Assembly: GCA_026936325.1 (NCBI GenBank)
Contig: JAPTHN010000024.1
Span: 4,738,501-4,802,500 of the forward strand
Direction: 5' to 3'
DNA length: 64,000 nt
From: Platynereis dumerilii
Taxonomy: Eukaryota > Annelida > Polychaeta > Phyllodocida > Nereididae
Part shown: positions 12,063-24,300 of the stretch, piece by piece
How positions within the stretch are numbered: position 1 is the first letter of the stretch
Layout of the letters: each line of letters begins with the position of its first letter
Notes under the pieces: generated by a model
The model's input: the letters and a program-made list of their open reading frames with translations, nothing else
Database searches by the model: none
Told to the model about the DNA's origin: nothing
Translations under genes and position numbers: made by a program

Positions 12063-14199
12063 TCAAGAAGATTAATATTCTCATGTGACAAATTTACTTT
12101 CCAGTTCATATTCTTCATATGTGTACAAGATCAGTTAAATTACAGAATTAAAAATTTATATGTATATTTTTTACCAAACACATTATTGCCTGCACCTAAT
12201 TTTCTAGATAATAAGTTCATTAGAATAGCAAGGTAGTCTGTCTTCATAACAAGGTAGTCTGTCTTAATCTTATCAGCTGCTGAGACACAAAGAACCTCCA
12301 AGTCCCCACAGGCAGAACTGCAGGCAGTTGTCCAATCAGGAGTTAGCCCTAACTTGGTGTATCTTTGCACTTATAAGAAGGTTGTGTGAACAGACTAAAC
12401 TTACTATATAGCTTGTGTCAGTAGCCTATATTCAACCTTGTTATTGATGATTCACTCGATTTTTCTAATAATTTTATGAAAAGTTTTTTGGAGAAACATC
12501 AACACTATGTTGGATTCAAAACAAAAAAGAGAGTTCATTTATCCCTGTTACTTTAAGTCAATATATTTCTGGGAAGCTATCTGTGAAGAAAAACAAGTTT
12601 CAAGAGGAATTCAAGTAAAAACTTCTATATATATTGATATTCAAGTTTCTTAAAATTGATCATGTATGCACTCTCTGAGATTTTCAAGCTGGAATTGTTT
12701 AATTTTCAAACCAATCCTTTTCGTAATATTACATATCCAATTAGAATGGAACATCCCAGCTCAACCTTCTCATACAATGTTCCATTCCTGTTCTTAGAAA
12801 ACGCGTATATTTGCTTCAAGTGCCATGTTTACCAAAATTAAACTTGATTTTGTCCCCTGTGTGACTGCAGTTATCACACGATGTTGCAATTTGCAAGTAA
12901 CAGAAAGACAACATCCCTGCTGCTCTTATTTGTTATGTTACCTCACATTCCTGGGACAACCATCCTAAGTGTTGCCATGAGTAGTTTGTACTGTGACAGA
13001 AGGCACGTTTGACTGGATGATCCCTGAAGCACTGTTCTCACATTTCCAGATGAGCATACTGACATAGCCGAGTGGAAAGCAGGAGGGTATACTCGAATGG
13101 GGATGACCACTCAATGTCCCCATGAGCATTCACTCCATCTGTAAGTGGTCTTGTAATGATGGATTTTGTTGTATGAATGTTTCCAAATAGTATAATTTGA
13201 GAAATAGTAAAAAAAGCCAAGATTTATAGTAATAATAATAATATCAGCTTGATAACTAATCCAAAAAAAAACAAAAAAAAAACAAACTAAAACTTGTTCT
13301 CAAACACTTCTAGAGTGCATCATTGTTTCTTTAGGCAACGACATGAAGTTCATCAACCCTTTTCACCACCTTTCCAAACAAAGAAGTAACATCAACGGAT
13401 AATATGTTTTTCACACCAACACATTTGCTGCCTCTGGACAAAACTTCTTTATTTCTCCTCCAAGAGCATTCTTCTCTTAAGTAACAATAGTTACTGTAAA
13501 ATTTCACTTCATTCTCCTTTCTATAGTGAGAAGTCTCATTTTTACTATTAATAACTGGTTCTAAGAAGAGCATTATGAAAGTATTGGTAAAGTCAAAACC
13601 TATCTATAAATGCATGTTCTTTGTTTTTATATCAGAAAGATGCTGTAACTTTCCAACAAACTACTTAACTGGTCTATCAGTAGTCTGAACAGATCTACAC
13701 TAGGGCCTGAGGATAACAAGGGCCATTTATTGACCACAGTCTGAGGCTATTAAATAAAGCTGGAGGCACAACTGCCCCGGCCGAACACCTCTTTATCAGT
13801 GTTGTGCCCACAGAGTGAAATATTGACAATCCAAGCTCAACAAGGCAATGTAATCAGCTGCAAGAAACTAATAGGCAGGGGGAGAGTGAATGACAATAGT
13901 AAACTTGAAGTGAGAAATGGGGAAGTAGAAATAATTATCACAAAGGAAACTTTAGTAGTGAATCACCATTGCAACAACTTTATGTCATATGAGGATCTTG
14001 ACACGTAAGTAATTAAGACTATCGTATGGTAACTGTGAGTCTGTGTTTGAACTAGATGGGCAAGATCTAACTTCAATTATCACCTGGTTGGCTGTGAATA
14101 TCACTGTTTACAGTCAAAATATCAGGGCCTATGATATTGTAAAAAATACCACCCTTCAAGGGCGATATTTTTTAACAATGGTTATGACATCACCGGCAT

Positions 14200-14292
14200 T
14201 TCAGATGCCTGATGACGTCACAAACCAAGCAATGGCCAAAACAATAGGATTGTGACGTCACCTCCATTGTTGCTCCATGGTGACGTCACATT
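14200..14292. promoter_or_regulatory. Cluster of CRE-like TGACGTCA sites inside a miniature element
   Basis: GATGACGTCAC, GTGACGTCACC and GGTGACGTCAC occur within about 80 bp. TGACGTCA is the palindromic binding site of CREB/ATF factors. The sites are brought by the transposon; any regulatory effect is inference. Confidence 0.5.
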
Positions 14293-14388
14293 TTTGTAAT
14301 GGCAGAAAATAGTCCCTCTTTATAATTGAAAATTTGAGGTAAAACCAGGTGATAAAAACAAAACAACCACGCGTCAGGGCACTTCGTA

Positions 14389-14478
14389 CAATATCACTCG
14401 CTGTTGTGTGAATTAATATCACTCTCGCCCTGCGGGCTCAAGTGATATTAATTCACACAACAGCGAGTGATATTGTTA
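14389..14478. repeat. Near-perfect hairpin, arms about 40 bp
   Basis: CAATATCACTCGCTGTTGTG starting at about 14389 is mirrored by its complement ending at about 14478. The arms meet around CTCGCCCTGCGGGCTCA. This is the core of the second miniature element in the composite insertion. Such stems extrude easily and often collapse in cloning or short-read assembly. Confidence 0.85.
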
Positions 14479-16132
14479 CTCAGTGACCCTGACTTGGGTT
14501 GTTTTGTTATAGTAGCTCTTGTATTGTGTCATGATGAATTCTGCTCTCAGTTGATATTCCTTACAACAATTACTGAACAATTTTTTTACACAACCTATCA
14601 TGGTGGCACCCAATAGGTCGTGGTGCAAATTTAGTTTAGTTGCAATTTTCTAGGCAACAAGTTCATTAGAAACCCAAGGTAGTCTGTCTTCATAACAAGG
14701 TAGTCTGTCTTAATCTTGTCAGCTGTTACACACAAAGCACCACCAAGTCCCCATAGGCAGAACTGCAGGCAGTTGTCCAATCAGGAGACAGCCAAACTTA
14801 TGTGCTGGCCTATCCTTTCACTGACACGAAGGTGGTGCAAACAAACTTTACACTAGCTGGTGTACGTATATTCAAACTCATTAGTCATGATTCATTTAAT
14901 TTAGCTAATAATTCTATGAAAAGATTTTGCTGAAAAATATTGACAGAACCTCAGATTCAATATTAGAAAGAAAGTTTGGCTTTCTCAGTGACTTCCACTA
15001 ATTTTCTTGGAAGGTGTCGTGTGTAATTTTTCCATTCAAGTGAAAAAAACCAAATTTCAAAAAGAATTCTATGGAAGGCTTTTTTCAGATTTGCAAAACT
15101 CCTATATACGTAAATAGATATATTGGCTAGTTCAAGAATCTTGAATAGATTTTCAAGATAAAACACGTGTGTCATCTGCAAGCAAAACTTTTCCTCATTG
15201 CTTTCTAAGCTTTAGTCCGTTCCTTTGGGCAATATATATCCCATCAGTATGTGGTATTTGCATCCGAGCTAAATTTTCCATTGTGTTCCAATTCCTGTCT
15301 TTTCAAATCTTATATTTGCTTGAAGTGCCATGTTTACTTAAGGAGTTTTTTCCCCAGGAATAGAAAGTTTCAGAGAGAAAATCAATAGCGCTCATTTGCC
15401 ACTTGAATTTCCAGAGATAACACTCGGCTGAAGAGCCATTAGGCCTGCATGGGATGGGCCTGGTGTCTTCATTCGCTATTGAATAAAACTGGAAACACAA
15501 CTGCTTCCCTGCCTAACACCTCTGTGTGACTGTGTACCAGCGTTATGCCACCGAGCAAAATATTGACTATCAAGCATAACAACCCATAATAATCAGCTAC
15601 AAGAAACTGATAGAGGGGAAAGTGAGAGACTCTGGTAAATGTGGAGTGAGCAATTGGGATATGTTTTAAAGTCTTGCTGGGAAATTTTGGTGGTAAAATA
15701 TACTTACCAATTTCTCCAAACTTAAACATGGTCTGACTCTCATTACTACATGTATGTTCATCGCTTCCCCATTCAGCGACAGAATGGCAGCACTGTACAG
15801 TAGGATCTGACCAAGTTCACCTGAAACCTAGTTTTAGAACTCCATGAGTGAATTCAATCTTTCAGGAATCGTGAGACTATGTTTGTGTGTGCACTGTCAT
15901 TGAAATAAATAGGCAAGCTGAAACTTCGAGAAGCAATTGACACTCTCTCAATGTGATGAATTCAACCTTAAAGTTGATATTCCTCTCATATATAGTACAA
16001 CATCAGTAAAATTACTGAATATTTTTGCTTTCATTCAAGTGCGCTACATGATAACCGATATTCCAGGTAATGAGTTCCTCAGAAACGCAAGGTAGCCCAT
16101 CACATGTAGTCTGTTTTAATCTCGTCAGCTAC

Positions 16133-17500
16133 TAGAGTTTTTTCAGTTAAGGACCAGACCATAGACCATGGACTTAAGACCACCTAAAGTGACTGTAACA
16201 GAGCTAATACCACCAAATCCCACCAAACCAGACCAATTGCAGAGGAACAATAGGTTTTAGAGAAACGGAGAACAACAAACAAACAATAGGATTGAATTTA
16301 AGTAAGTTTGAATAATTCCATGCTGTGAATAACAACAAACTTTTAGAAATTCATAATCTTGATTGCTAGTCGGTTAAAAGCTGAATAGCTGACCCTAACC
16401 GAACTCGAACCCCCCCTCCCCTTCCCCTTGAAATAAAACGTTGGCCCTCTAAGAGTAAATTCATCAAATAACCATTAAGTTGTTAAAAACACCATGGATG
16501 GATTTACACTGAATTGAAGGGCCCAGATGTACATTTAAATCTAAACTACCTACACTAATTTTTATGTTTGTGGCATACAAAATTGTTTCAAATTAAATCA
16601 TATGAAAGGCCTATTTCCTAGTAAATGTTATGCCAATACCAAATTTTGAAACAAATACAGTTCATATAAAATGATTTTATGCACACAGCATAGGCCTAAT
16701 TATATTTATTACATGAGCACTATGCTAGAACAATGCTGATTGACCAAAATCAGTCACATGATGACATCATAAAAGTCATATTGCATGGTTAGAGAGCAAT
16801 ATGAGATTTTTTCTATTTTTTTTTTCAGATTTTTTCATATTGTATGGTTAGAGTGCAGTTATTATTGAAAAAAAAAATTCAGTTTTTTCAATTTTTTTTT
16901 TCAGAATGGAACATTACATTGGAAGTTTAGTGGTCGTGTAATAAAACAAATACGGCACTTATCATCGTAAATTCATATTGAACTCGGGCTGCACCCTCGT
17001 TCAATAAGAATTTCCTCGTGCAAATAAATTTTCATATTGCACTCATATCATGCCGTATTTGTATAATATAATATATAAAAGCTGAAGGCATCTCATTCAA
17101 AGCATCAAGTGCAACTTAATTGTTTGATATTTTCAGTTACTTGTTATAACTACTTAAGCCATGCATGGTCTACTAATCTGTATCAACAACTAATTGGTCC
17201 TCTGAGGTCTTAGTCTATAGTCCCTGCTCCTTACTACAGGGGAACAAGAAGTGCAACGAAATGATCATACATGTGGTCAGTTGTTCAAGTGGTCTTGCGA
17301 CAAGCAAAATTTTTTCTATGCATCAGTGAGCACTAAGTGCAATTACTTTCGAAGCTGAAGACAACAATTTTATATAATTCATAAGTTTTAAAATTGGAAC
17401 AACCATTAGGTCTCAGAGAGGGGGCTTGGAATTTTTTTTTTTTTTCAATAAAAAGGTGAAAATTTTTTCTTGTTCCCCTGTAGAAACTGAAAAAACTCTA
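16133..17500. mobile_element. 1.37 kb element with TAGAGTTTTTTCAGTT ends
   Basis: Ends TAGAGTTTTTTCAGTT (16133) and AACTGAAAAAACTCTA (to 17500) are inverted. The sister unit near 4005 reads CAGCTACTGACACACAAAG, while this one reads CAGCTAC, insertion, TCGACACACAAAG, so the insertion is delimited. A TA duplication is likely. The interior repeats AGGGGAACAAGAA near the right end and near 17238, and contains a second inverted repeat at about 16944-17062. No coding region seen. Confidence 0.75.
16944..17062. repeat. Foldback repeat with ACAAATACGGCA ends
   Basis: ACAAATACGGCA and TGCCGTATTTGT flank a segment containing a hairpin (TATTGAACTCGGGCTGCACC...CTCGTTCAATA). This looks like a small miniature element nested in the 16133-17500 element. 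Confidence 0.55.
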
Positions 17501-17804
17501 TCGACACACAAAGATTAATAGATAAGTCCCAACATGCAGAACTGCAGGCAATTGCAAAATCAGGAGAGTGCCACTAACTGTATCCTTCACTGAAAAGAAG
17601 GTTGTGTAACATGCTAACTTAATCAGCTAATGAAAGTATATCCAAACTCATAATCTATGATTTGTTTAATTTTTTAAATAATTTTAAGAAAAGTTTTCAC
17701 AGAGACATATTGACAAACCGCATACTCGAAACGAGTTGGCTTAATTCAGTGATTTCCACTACTTTTCTGGGAAGCAATCTTGTGTAATTTCTCCATTCAA
17801 GTGA

Positions 17805-18265
17805 ATAGAATAGAATAGAATAGAATATACTTTTATTTGTCAATTCATAGTAATACAAACAGAAACTTTTAGTGGATTTGAGCACAATCACGCACACATT
17901 CATACAATCAAATTTTCTTTCCCCCCCTTGCACATCTTGTCAAAAATTAGTGTACTCCTCCCTTGAAACACATGTGAAAAGTTAGTACCCTCTTGGCCAA
18001 AACGCCCACCCCCAGTCATAAATTCTGAACGGTTCCTTGTACAATTTGATACTTCTAGGTATAAATGTGTTTTGAAATCGAGATGTACTGATCATTAATT
18101 GGCAAAGCTAACCTTCTGCCAGATGGTAGGAATTTATAACATTTGTGCAAGGTATGATGATCTTATACGCAAGATTAACATATTCAAAGAAGTTCATATA
18201 ACATAATCAAAGGAGTTGTCAATACATCAAGTTTTCTTGCGAACCTCACAATCTTCTCTAACTTT
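17805..18265 (-). mobile_element. 5'-truncated LINE (L2/CR1-like tail) with GAATA tail
   Basis: On the minus strand the sequence reads FLPSGRRLALPINDQ, then after a frameshift SRFQNTFIPRSIKLYK. This matches the end of reverse transcriptases of the fish-type L2/Rex1/CR1 group, whose usual form is LPSGRRYR...NRFKNSFIPTSI. It is followed by about 300 bp of 3' UTR and a (TATTC)n tail at 17805-17830. Only about 40 residues survive. The flanking repeat resumes at TTTCAATAGGAATT, as in the sister copy near 4330, so this is a real insertion. Confidence 0.75.
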
Positions 18266-18689
18266 TTCAATAGGAATTGTGAAGAAACTTTCTCAGATGG
18301 TCAAAACTCCTTTTTACAGCTGCTTGCAGCCTGTATTACAGAAGGTATTTTCGGTAACCTTCTGACCATATAGGAGGCTGCACTATTTTACCTATCACTT
18401 TGAAACTTAGTATACAGTCGAAACATAATTTAATCTTGCTTCCATCAACTTTTGGTAAGCTTCTGTGACATCAAACTTTTTATTTTCGAAATTAAAATGT
18501 TTGTTTGTGGCGCGAATTTCAAACGACAAGCTGCAGTGAAACCAGCAGCAACAGCAGCAGTCAGATCCAGTGTTTGCAGATTCAATAAAAGAATGAAGGA
18601 AGGGGTGAAGGAACCCAGCAAACACAAACGGTTTTTCAACGGTTTTATAGCGGTCGATGCTCAAACCGTTATTTGATAACGTTTTTTTA

Positions 18690-19665
18690 ACCAAATTTTA
18701 ACGTTAATGGAAAACGTTTCATTCCAACCGTTACAGTTTAACATATTTGAAACGTTTAATGAAAATGTTGAAAATGTGTTACCTGAAAATATGTTTCTGT
18801 AATGCATAAAATACATTATTCTGACATAATGAATGAGGGTAAAGTTTTCATGTCGATAAAACATCTGACTTTAGCATTGAAAAAATGTTTTTAAAAAATG
18901 TTAGAAATATGTTTTTTGAAAACGTATTTCTTTAACATGGAAAATACGTTTTATGTAAATGTTGAAAATACGCTACCTGAAAATAAGTTTCTGTAATGCA
19001 TAAAATATGTTATTCTGACATTATGAATGTTGATAAAGTTCTAATGTCTATTTAACATCTGACTTTAGCATTGAAAAAATGTTTTTTAAAAATGTTAGAA
19101 ATATGTTTTTTGAAAACGTATTTCTTTAACGTTGAAAAAACGTTTTATGAAAATGTTGAAAATATGTTACCTGAAAATAAGTTTCTGTAATGCATAAAAT
19201 ACGTTATTCTGACATTATGAATGTTGATGAAGTTCTAATGTCTATTTAACATCTGACTTTATCATTGACAAAATGTTTCAAGAAAATGTTAGAAATATGT
19301 ATTTTGAAAACGTATTTCTTTAACGTGGAAAAAACGTTTAATGAAGATGTTGAAAATACGTTACCAGAAAATAAGTTTCTGTTATGCATAAAATACGTTA
19401 TTCTGACATTATGAATGTTGATGAAGTTCTAATGTCTATTTAACATCTGACTTTAGCATTGACAAAATGTTTCAAGAAAATGTTAGAAATATGTTTTTTG
19501 AAAACGTATTTCTTTAACGTGGAGAAAATGTTTAATGAAGATGTTGAAAATACGTTTCAGAAAATAAGTTTCTGTAATGCATAAAATACATTATTCTGAC
19601 ATTATAAATGTTGGTAAAGTTCTAAAATCAATTTAACATCTGGCTTTAACGTTGAAAAAATGCTT
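18690..19665 (+). repeat. Five tandem 194 bp subrepeats
   Basis: GTTTCTGTAATGCATAAAAT-type blocks start near 18794, 18988, 19182, 19376 and 19568. Each unit contains TATTCTGACATTATGAATG, TTAACATCTGACTTTA and AACGTATTTCTTTAACG. Spacing is 192-194 bp. More diverged copies continue to about 20170. They form the left subterminal region of the 7.1 kb element. Confidence 0.9.
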
Positions 19666-20966
19666 ATTTCAAAAGTGTTTCTGAACATAAACTTAAAAGC
19701 ATCTTATCTATAATCCGTTTCAAAATGTTGAAATAAAACTTTTTCAACTGAATTTCTGAGCTGACCGACAACATTAACCTGCTAACTTCATTTTTTAACG
19801 TTTCTAAAATGTTTCAAGAAAATGTTAGAAATATGTTTTTTGAAAACGTATTTCTTTAACGTGGAAAAAACATCATTCCAATGTCGTGAAAATATGTAAA
19901 AAGATTAATGAAGCTTGTACATTTGACGTTATGGTCACAGAAACATTTTTCCAAGATTGTTTTAGAACATATTGAAAAGTGTCATTGAAGCATTGTAAAT
20001 GATCAACTTGAAAACATTTTGAAGAAAATGTTTTTCAACTGAATTTTGAAACTGAAGGACAATATTAAACTTTTAACTTCATTGTTTAACGTTTTTAATA
20101 TGTACAATGAAAACGTTAAAAATACGTTATTTGAGAACGTATTTCTGCAACATTGAAAATACATTATTCTTACATTGTAAATATATGGAAAGTGTTTACA
20201 GCAAATGTCAAAAGGACTGATTCAAGCAAAATGTGTGTGGTTGAATACCTGAGGTTATCATAAAATAAATTGTTTTTAATGCTATGAAAAACCCATGTTT
20301 CTTTTGTTGCTGAAGTCAAAAGTATAGACTCAGTAAAGCAAGCAATTGAAGCTCTCCTGGAGTTTTAAAATGAGCCAATTAGATTAATTTTTCGTTTATT
20401 GGAAATGTATGCTATACTTAATTATGTATCAATTTATAATCTTAAACTGCAATAGAATTTTACAGACGAGTTGTGTTTCTTCTGACTTGCATGTTAAAAT
20501 GTATCTCGTCATCAATCAACAACTATTTCACCCACAAACAAATGTTTCACACTTTTGGAATCTACATATGATATACTTGATGATGGGTGTTGGTAAATCG
20601 TTTTCGCCAAAATAATATAGCAAACTTTAGACCTCTAAGCAAAAAAAAGGCACTAAATAATCGGAAAAAATGCCATTTTTCGGCCACTTAATGTTTTATT
20701 CTGAAGCAAAAAATAACACAACCAGGACAGAAAGCTTATATCCCCTTAGCCCGTAAATGTGCGCATATTTTGCACCAAAAATCATCTTCCTATCTACCTC
20801 CGTTGCTGTGCTGTGAATTTTTTACTAAATTGAAAAGCACAACATTTTGTCACTTGTGGCTGCAGCAGCACAGAACACATGGTGTTTCCTCTCAGGTCCG
20901 TCCAATCTTTCACATGTTAAAATGACAATGCAATATCATGCGTCCTAGAATTAAAGACAGATGAAA

Positions 20967-20973
20967 GATAGAT

Positions 20974-21006
<33 letters not shown>
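20967..21006 (+). repeat. (GATA)n microsatellite
   Basis: About ten uninterrupted GATA units follow a short imperfect lead-in. Confidence 0.95.
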
Positions 21007-22689
21007 CATTTTGAAATTGTGCAGACATTTGATAAACAAATGATAGAAATATATATATATTATATGTTATACTGTGACCTTGCTATGGGATATGGAATAT
21101 ATTCACCCGAGGACTCCCATATCCTACATTTTCAGAAATTTTACATTTAAATCATGATTACATGTACTTAACAAGTATCTATTAAGCAATATTATACACC
21201 ACTGGAAGGCTTGACTTCTTCTATATCATATTAGGTTTTAAAAAGTCAACTTTATCACAAAATGAGGCTTCTAGCCATCAAAAACCTCAGGAAAACAAGT
21301 GATTTTTTTGTGTCCCGCGTTACGTCACATTTGAAAAAATCATCTAGAAAGTGAGTTTTCTTGCGAGCCACAAAAGATATTTTAATCTGGTTTTCTCTGC
21401 AGGAGTACCTGATTCATACTTAAGCTCTTGAAGCTTAAATTTTCTATCTAACTGTTACAGTGCCTTCTGTAGATCCTTTAATGTGCAGCGACGTGAACCT
21501 GTCCCGCTGGCAAAAAAGATTCAACACATTTTCTTAGATTTAGTCTGTAGCTATCAATATTAAAGCTAGGAAGTTCAAATATACATCAATTAAATGCTCA
21601 TAAGTTCTATTTTCAAATGCATTTATCAGATTTTGGTTGCATGTAAAATTCTTTGTGTGCTGCTTGTCTACTTTAGGCTGAACTTTTCGTAACACTTGCA
21701 AAAACCCGTAAAATTTGAAAGGGGTTCTAAGTTTAAACCACAAGAACTCGAAGTAGGTCAACCACACCCTGTGGATAAGGCTATTGCCTAAATGCTCATG
21801 AGCTATATTTTACTATGGTATAAAATATTGCTATGTTTTCAATCATTTTCTCACTTCTGTGATGCTCTGAACAAGGCTGAACCAAATGTAACACATACAT
21901 GCTTGAAGCGTACACGATTTTTTCGCTTAATGTATTGGACTTCCAAAAGGACAAACAGGGCAGGTCACATCATCAAATGAATAAATAACAATCATATTTG
22001 ATAATCTTTCTCTAATATAGCCAAAAAAAGGAAGATACATATGGGTAAAATGAACAGATAGCTCCAAAATGGTATGCTTACATGAGATGTTGATTTCTCA
22101 TGCACTAGACAATAACTGATATAAGATATATTTGCAACATGTCATGTAATATCTTATAATATCTTATTTTCTATATCAGAATTTGTTCTCAGGTGTCTTG
22201 GTAATGTTTTTAAACATTTTACTTGAGATTTTGACAATAATCAGGCTTCTGGCACAGTTTTAAACATGATGTCTGAGAAAGGTTTTTTTCTCTGTTTTTT
22301 CTCTGTCACAGTAACATAAATTCATTGATGTATATAAAGTCTTTTGGAGAAGAGGACGTATTTTTTGTTGCTTTGATTAGTAGGACCATCTTCTCAACTT
22401 ACTTCAGTGAAAATTTCATTGGGATTCAATGAGTACTTTGTACTTTATTGTAACGTTACTGAAATATAGTCGTTTTTGAGAAAAATGCCTTTAAAGTTTG
22501 AGCTTTACATTGATTTGTATGGTGAATAAAATCAAATAATAAGACGAACAGCCCTAATTTTTGTGAAATTACGCTGGTTTTTGGTTTGAATAGGATATTT
22601 AAGACCTAATTTAGACTTTTTTGACGAAAAAAATTTTTGGTCCAAAACTGCCATGTAACGAAAATTGTACGACCTTGTGACATGCGACC

Positions 22690-22945
22690 AGATAGATAGA
22701 TAGATAGATATATAGATAACTTGATGGATCAGTAGATAGATCACTTTAAAATAGATAAGTTAACTAGACAGATAACTAGATAACTTAATAAATAGGCAGA
22801 CAAGTAGATAGGTCCTATTTTGTAAATTTTATGGATCTACATTTAATTAGATAGATAGCAAGAATGATAACTAAATAGATAACAAGATAGATAAATAGAT
22901 AACTAAATAGATAACTAGATAGTTAAGTAGACAGGTCAAATATGT
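22690..22945 (+). repeat. Degenerate GATA/TAGA microsatellite
   Basis: Repeats of AGATAGATA, ACTAGATAACT and AAATAGATAAC run for about 250 bp, suggesting an old microsatellite that has decayed and been partly re-expanded. Confidence 0.8.
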
Positions 22946-23306
22946 AAATTGTATAGATCTACATGTAACACAATATCATAATATAGGCATGCTATAATTA
23001 TAACTATATTGTGGCATATTCCAAATAATAATCCAACATTTAAGTTTCTTTTTGCAAACTCTATTAATTAAATGCAATGCTAATTTAAGATTCAAATACA
23101 CAGATATAAATATACAAGAATTTATTTTGCAATATAGTTTGCTCATTGTAAAGCATAGTCGAATTACATTTCCAGAGTGGCTAATTACCCCCTAATCACC
23201 CCCTATAATTTATGCAAGAGACTCAGTTTTACAACCTCCATGGCTGAATGCACATGCTATAGAGTAGATAGAATTAGAAGTGTCCAGATTTTGTCCAGGC
23301 AACATC

Positions 23307-23323
23307 ATGCTGAAGACTCATAG
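23307..23323 (+). other. Candidate captured exon a (start codon, MLKTHR)
   Basis: ATG at 23307 opens MLKTH and part of an R codon, and a strong donor AG|GTGAGT follows at 23324. Upstream the frame stays open for about 13 codons back to a stop. The segment is tiny, so the call rests on joining in frame to the next two candidate exons. Confidence 0.25.
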
Positions 23324-23436
23324 GTGAGTTTTTCAATATTTCTTATCAATTGAGAAACATGCATTACATTATTTGGGTGGTAATGTTTTGAAATATGTAA
23401 AGAACACTAATTGTATAACTTCACTTTTTCTTCCAG

Positions 23437-23489
23437 GATTTTTCTGCAGATACACAATCACTTGAGGAATTCTTGGCTGCAGCCTCCAG
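23437..23489 (+). other. Candidate captured exon b (53 bp)
   Basis: A pyrimidine-rich acceptor (TTTTTCTTCCAG) precedes it and a donor CCAG|GTAATG follows. Joined to exon a in phase 2 it reads IFLQIHNHLRNSWLQPPG and ends in phase 1. Another frame reads DFSADTQSLEEFLAAAS and looks more protein-like, but it cannot be joined to exon a or c without an immediate stop. The segment lies inside the 7.1 kb element. Confidence 0.3.
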
Positions 23490-23533
23490 GTAATGTTATC
23501 ATCATAATCTTGCTTATGCTACACAAAATCAAA

Positions 23534-23608
<75 letters not shown>

Positions 23609-23642
23609 TTATCTATCTATATATCTATCTATCTATCTATCT
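23534..23642 (+). repeat. (ATCT)n microsatellite
   Basis: About 27 ATCT units with two interruptions lie just downstream of candidate exon b. Open frames here are translations of the repeat (YLSI...). Confidence 0.95.
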
Positions 23643-23833
23643 AAAAAAACAGTTTTCCCTTGATTAGGCCTAACCTCCTAGCATGTGTTTTTAATTTACC
23701 AAAGACCAGTATTTTATTAGAGTTACTGGAAACGTTCATTTGAGGCTCTATGTGTTAATTTGTAATCCATAGGCCAAGCCAGATATAACTTTCCAAAATG
23801 TCTTGCAATTCAGGTATCCATTTCAAGGAATCT

Positions 23834-23834
23834 G

Positions 23835-23901
<67 letters not shown>

Positions 23902-24235
23902 CCTATCTACCTATCTACCTATCCATCTATCTTTCTATCTTTTTCTCTATCTTTCTATCTATCTTTCTATCTGTCTATCCATCAATCGGTCCATCAAACC
24001 TATCAAATTGATAATGTCTATCTGATCTAATTCATCTCATCAATTTTATGTAACTTATCTATCTTCTCCTTCCTGTCGTATCCTTCATATATCATACTTT
24101 CTACCTTATTCTTCTTTCTGACTAATCTACTTTGTCCTTGCAATGCAGCTTATCTATTCTATCTTTCCTATCTGGCTCATCTACCTTTTCCTTCCAGTCT
24201 TATGTTTTCTATCACATCCTGTCCTTCCTATCTTC
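23834..24235 (+). repeat. (ATCT)n microsatellite decaying into pyrimidine-rich DNA
   Basis: A perfect ATCT run of about 70 bp passes into ATCTACCT, ATCTTTCT and then CT-rich text up to the miniature-element end at 24238. Confidence 0.9.
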
Positions 24236-24237
24236 CC

Positions 24238-24300
24238 CAGGGGTGGATCCAGAAAATGTCAGATTGGGGGGGGGGGGGAGTTTACGAATGAAAATATACT
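24238..24300 (+). mobile_element. One end of a hAT-like miniature element
   Basis: CAGGGGTGGATCCAG followed by a G run has the CAGGGGTGG form common at hAT-type ends. A similar GGATCCAGAAAAT next to G-rich sequence occurs at 28857. The opposite end was not found, so this is a fragment. Confidence 0.5.

Larger units (their letters stand above)
14080..14512. mobile_element. Composite insertion of two miniature elements, TA duplication
   Basis: The sister copy at about 2385 reads CTTCAATTAGCT. Here CTTCAATTA is followed by 433 inserted bases and then TAGCT, giving a TA duplication. The first part (14080-14352) has ends TCACCTGGTT and AACCAGGTGA. The second part (from 14353) has ends TAAAAACAAAACAACC and GGTTGTTTTGTTATA around a long hairpin. 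TA duplications suggest Tc1/mariner-type mobilisation, but no transposase is present. Confidence 0.85.
12063..18310 (+). repeat. Complex tandem repeat block, second copy (three units with insertions)
   Basis: Landmarks of the first block recur in the same order: AACTGCAGGCA...TCAGGAG near 12315, 14761 and 17539. From about 12900 to 16100 the sequence is nearly identical to 1200-4100, apart from a 433 bp insertion. A 69-codon frame at 13799-14008 translates the same as 2107-2316, which reflects recent duplication and is not evidence of a gene. Three insertions interrupt it: 14080-14512, 16133-17500 and about 17805-18265. Confidence 0.8.
20170..23260. other. Interior of the 7.1 kb element, no gene recognised
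   Basis: Contents are AT-rich sequence, a (GATA)n tract at 20967-21006, a diverged direct repeat of about 197 bp at 21594 and 21791 (AATGCTCAT..GCT followed by GGCTGAA..CGTAACA-like text), and a degenerate GATA/GATAACTA region at 22690-22940. Open frames at 21540-21767 and 21792-21980 fall in the repeated sequence and resemble nothing I know. Confidence 0.5.

Noticed and set aside
13331-13573. Minus-strand text SLFGKVVKRVDELHVV resembling the cyclophilin FGKVVxGMDVV motif
   Set aside because: The upstream residues do not fit a cyclophilin and the sister copy at 1668-1880 is out of frame there. Probably coincidence; a protein search would settle it.
23411-24030. Open frames reading YLSI repeats
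   Set aside because: Pure translation of ATCT microsatellites.
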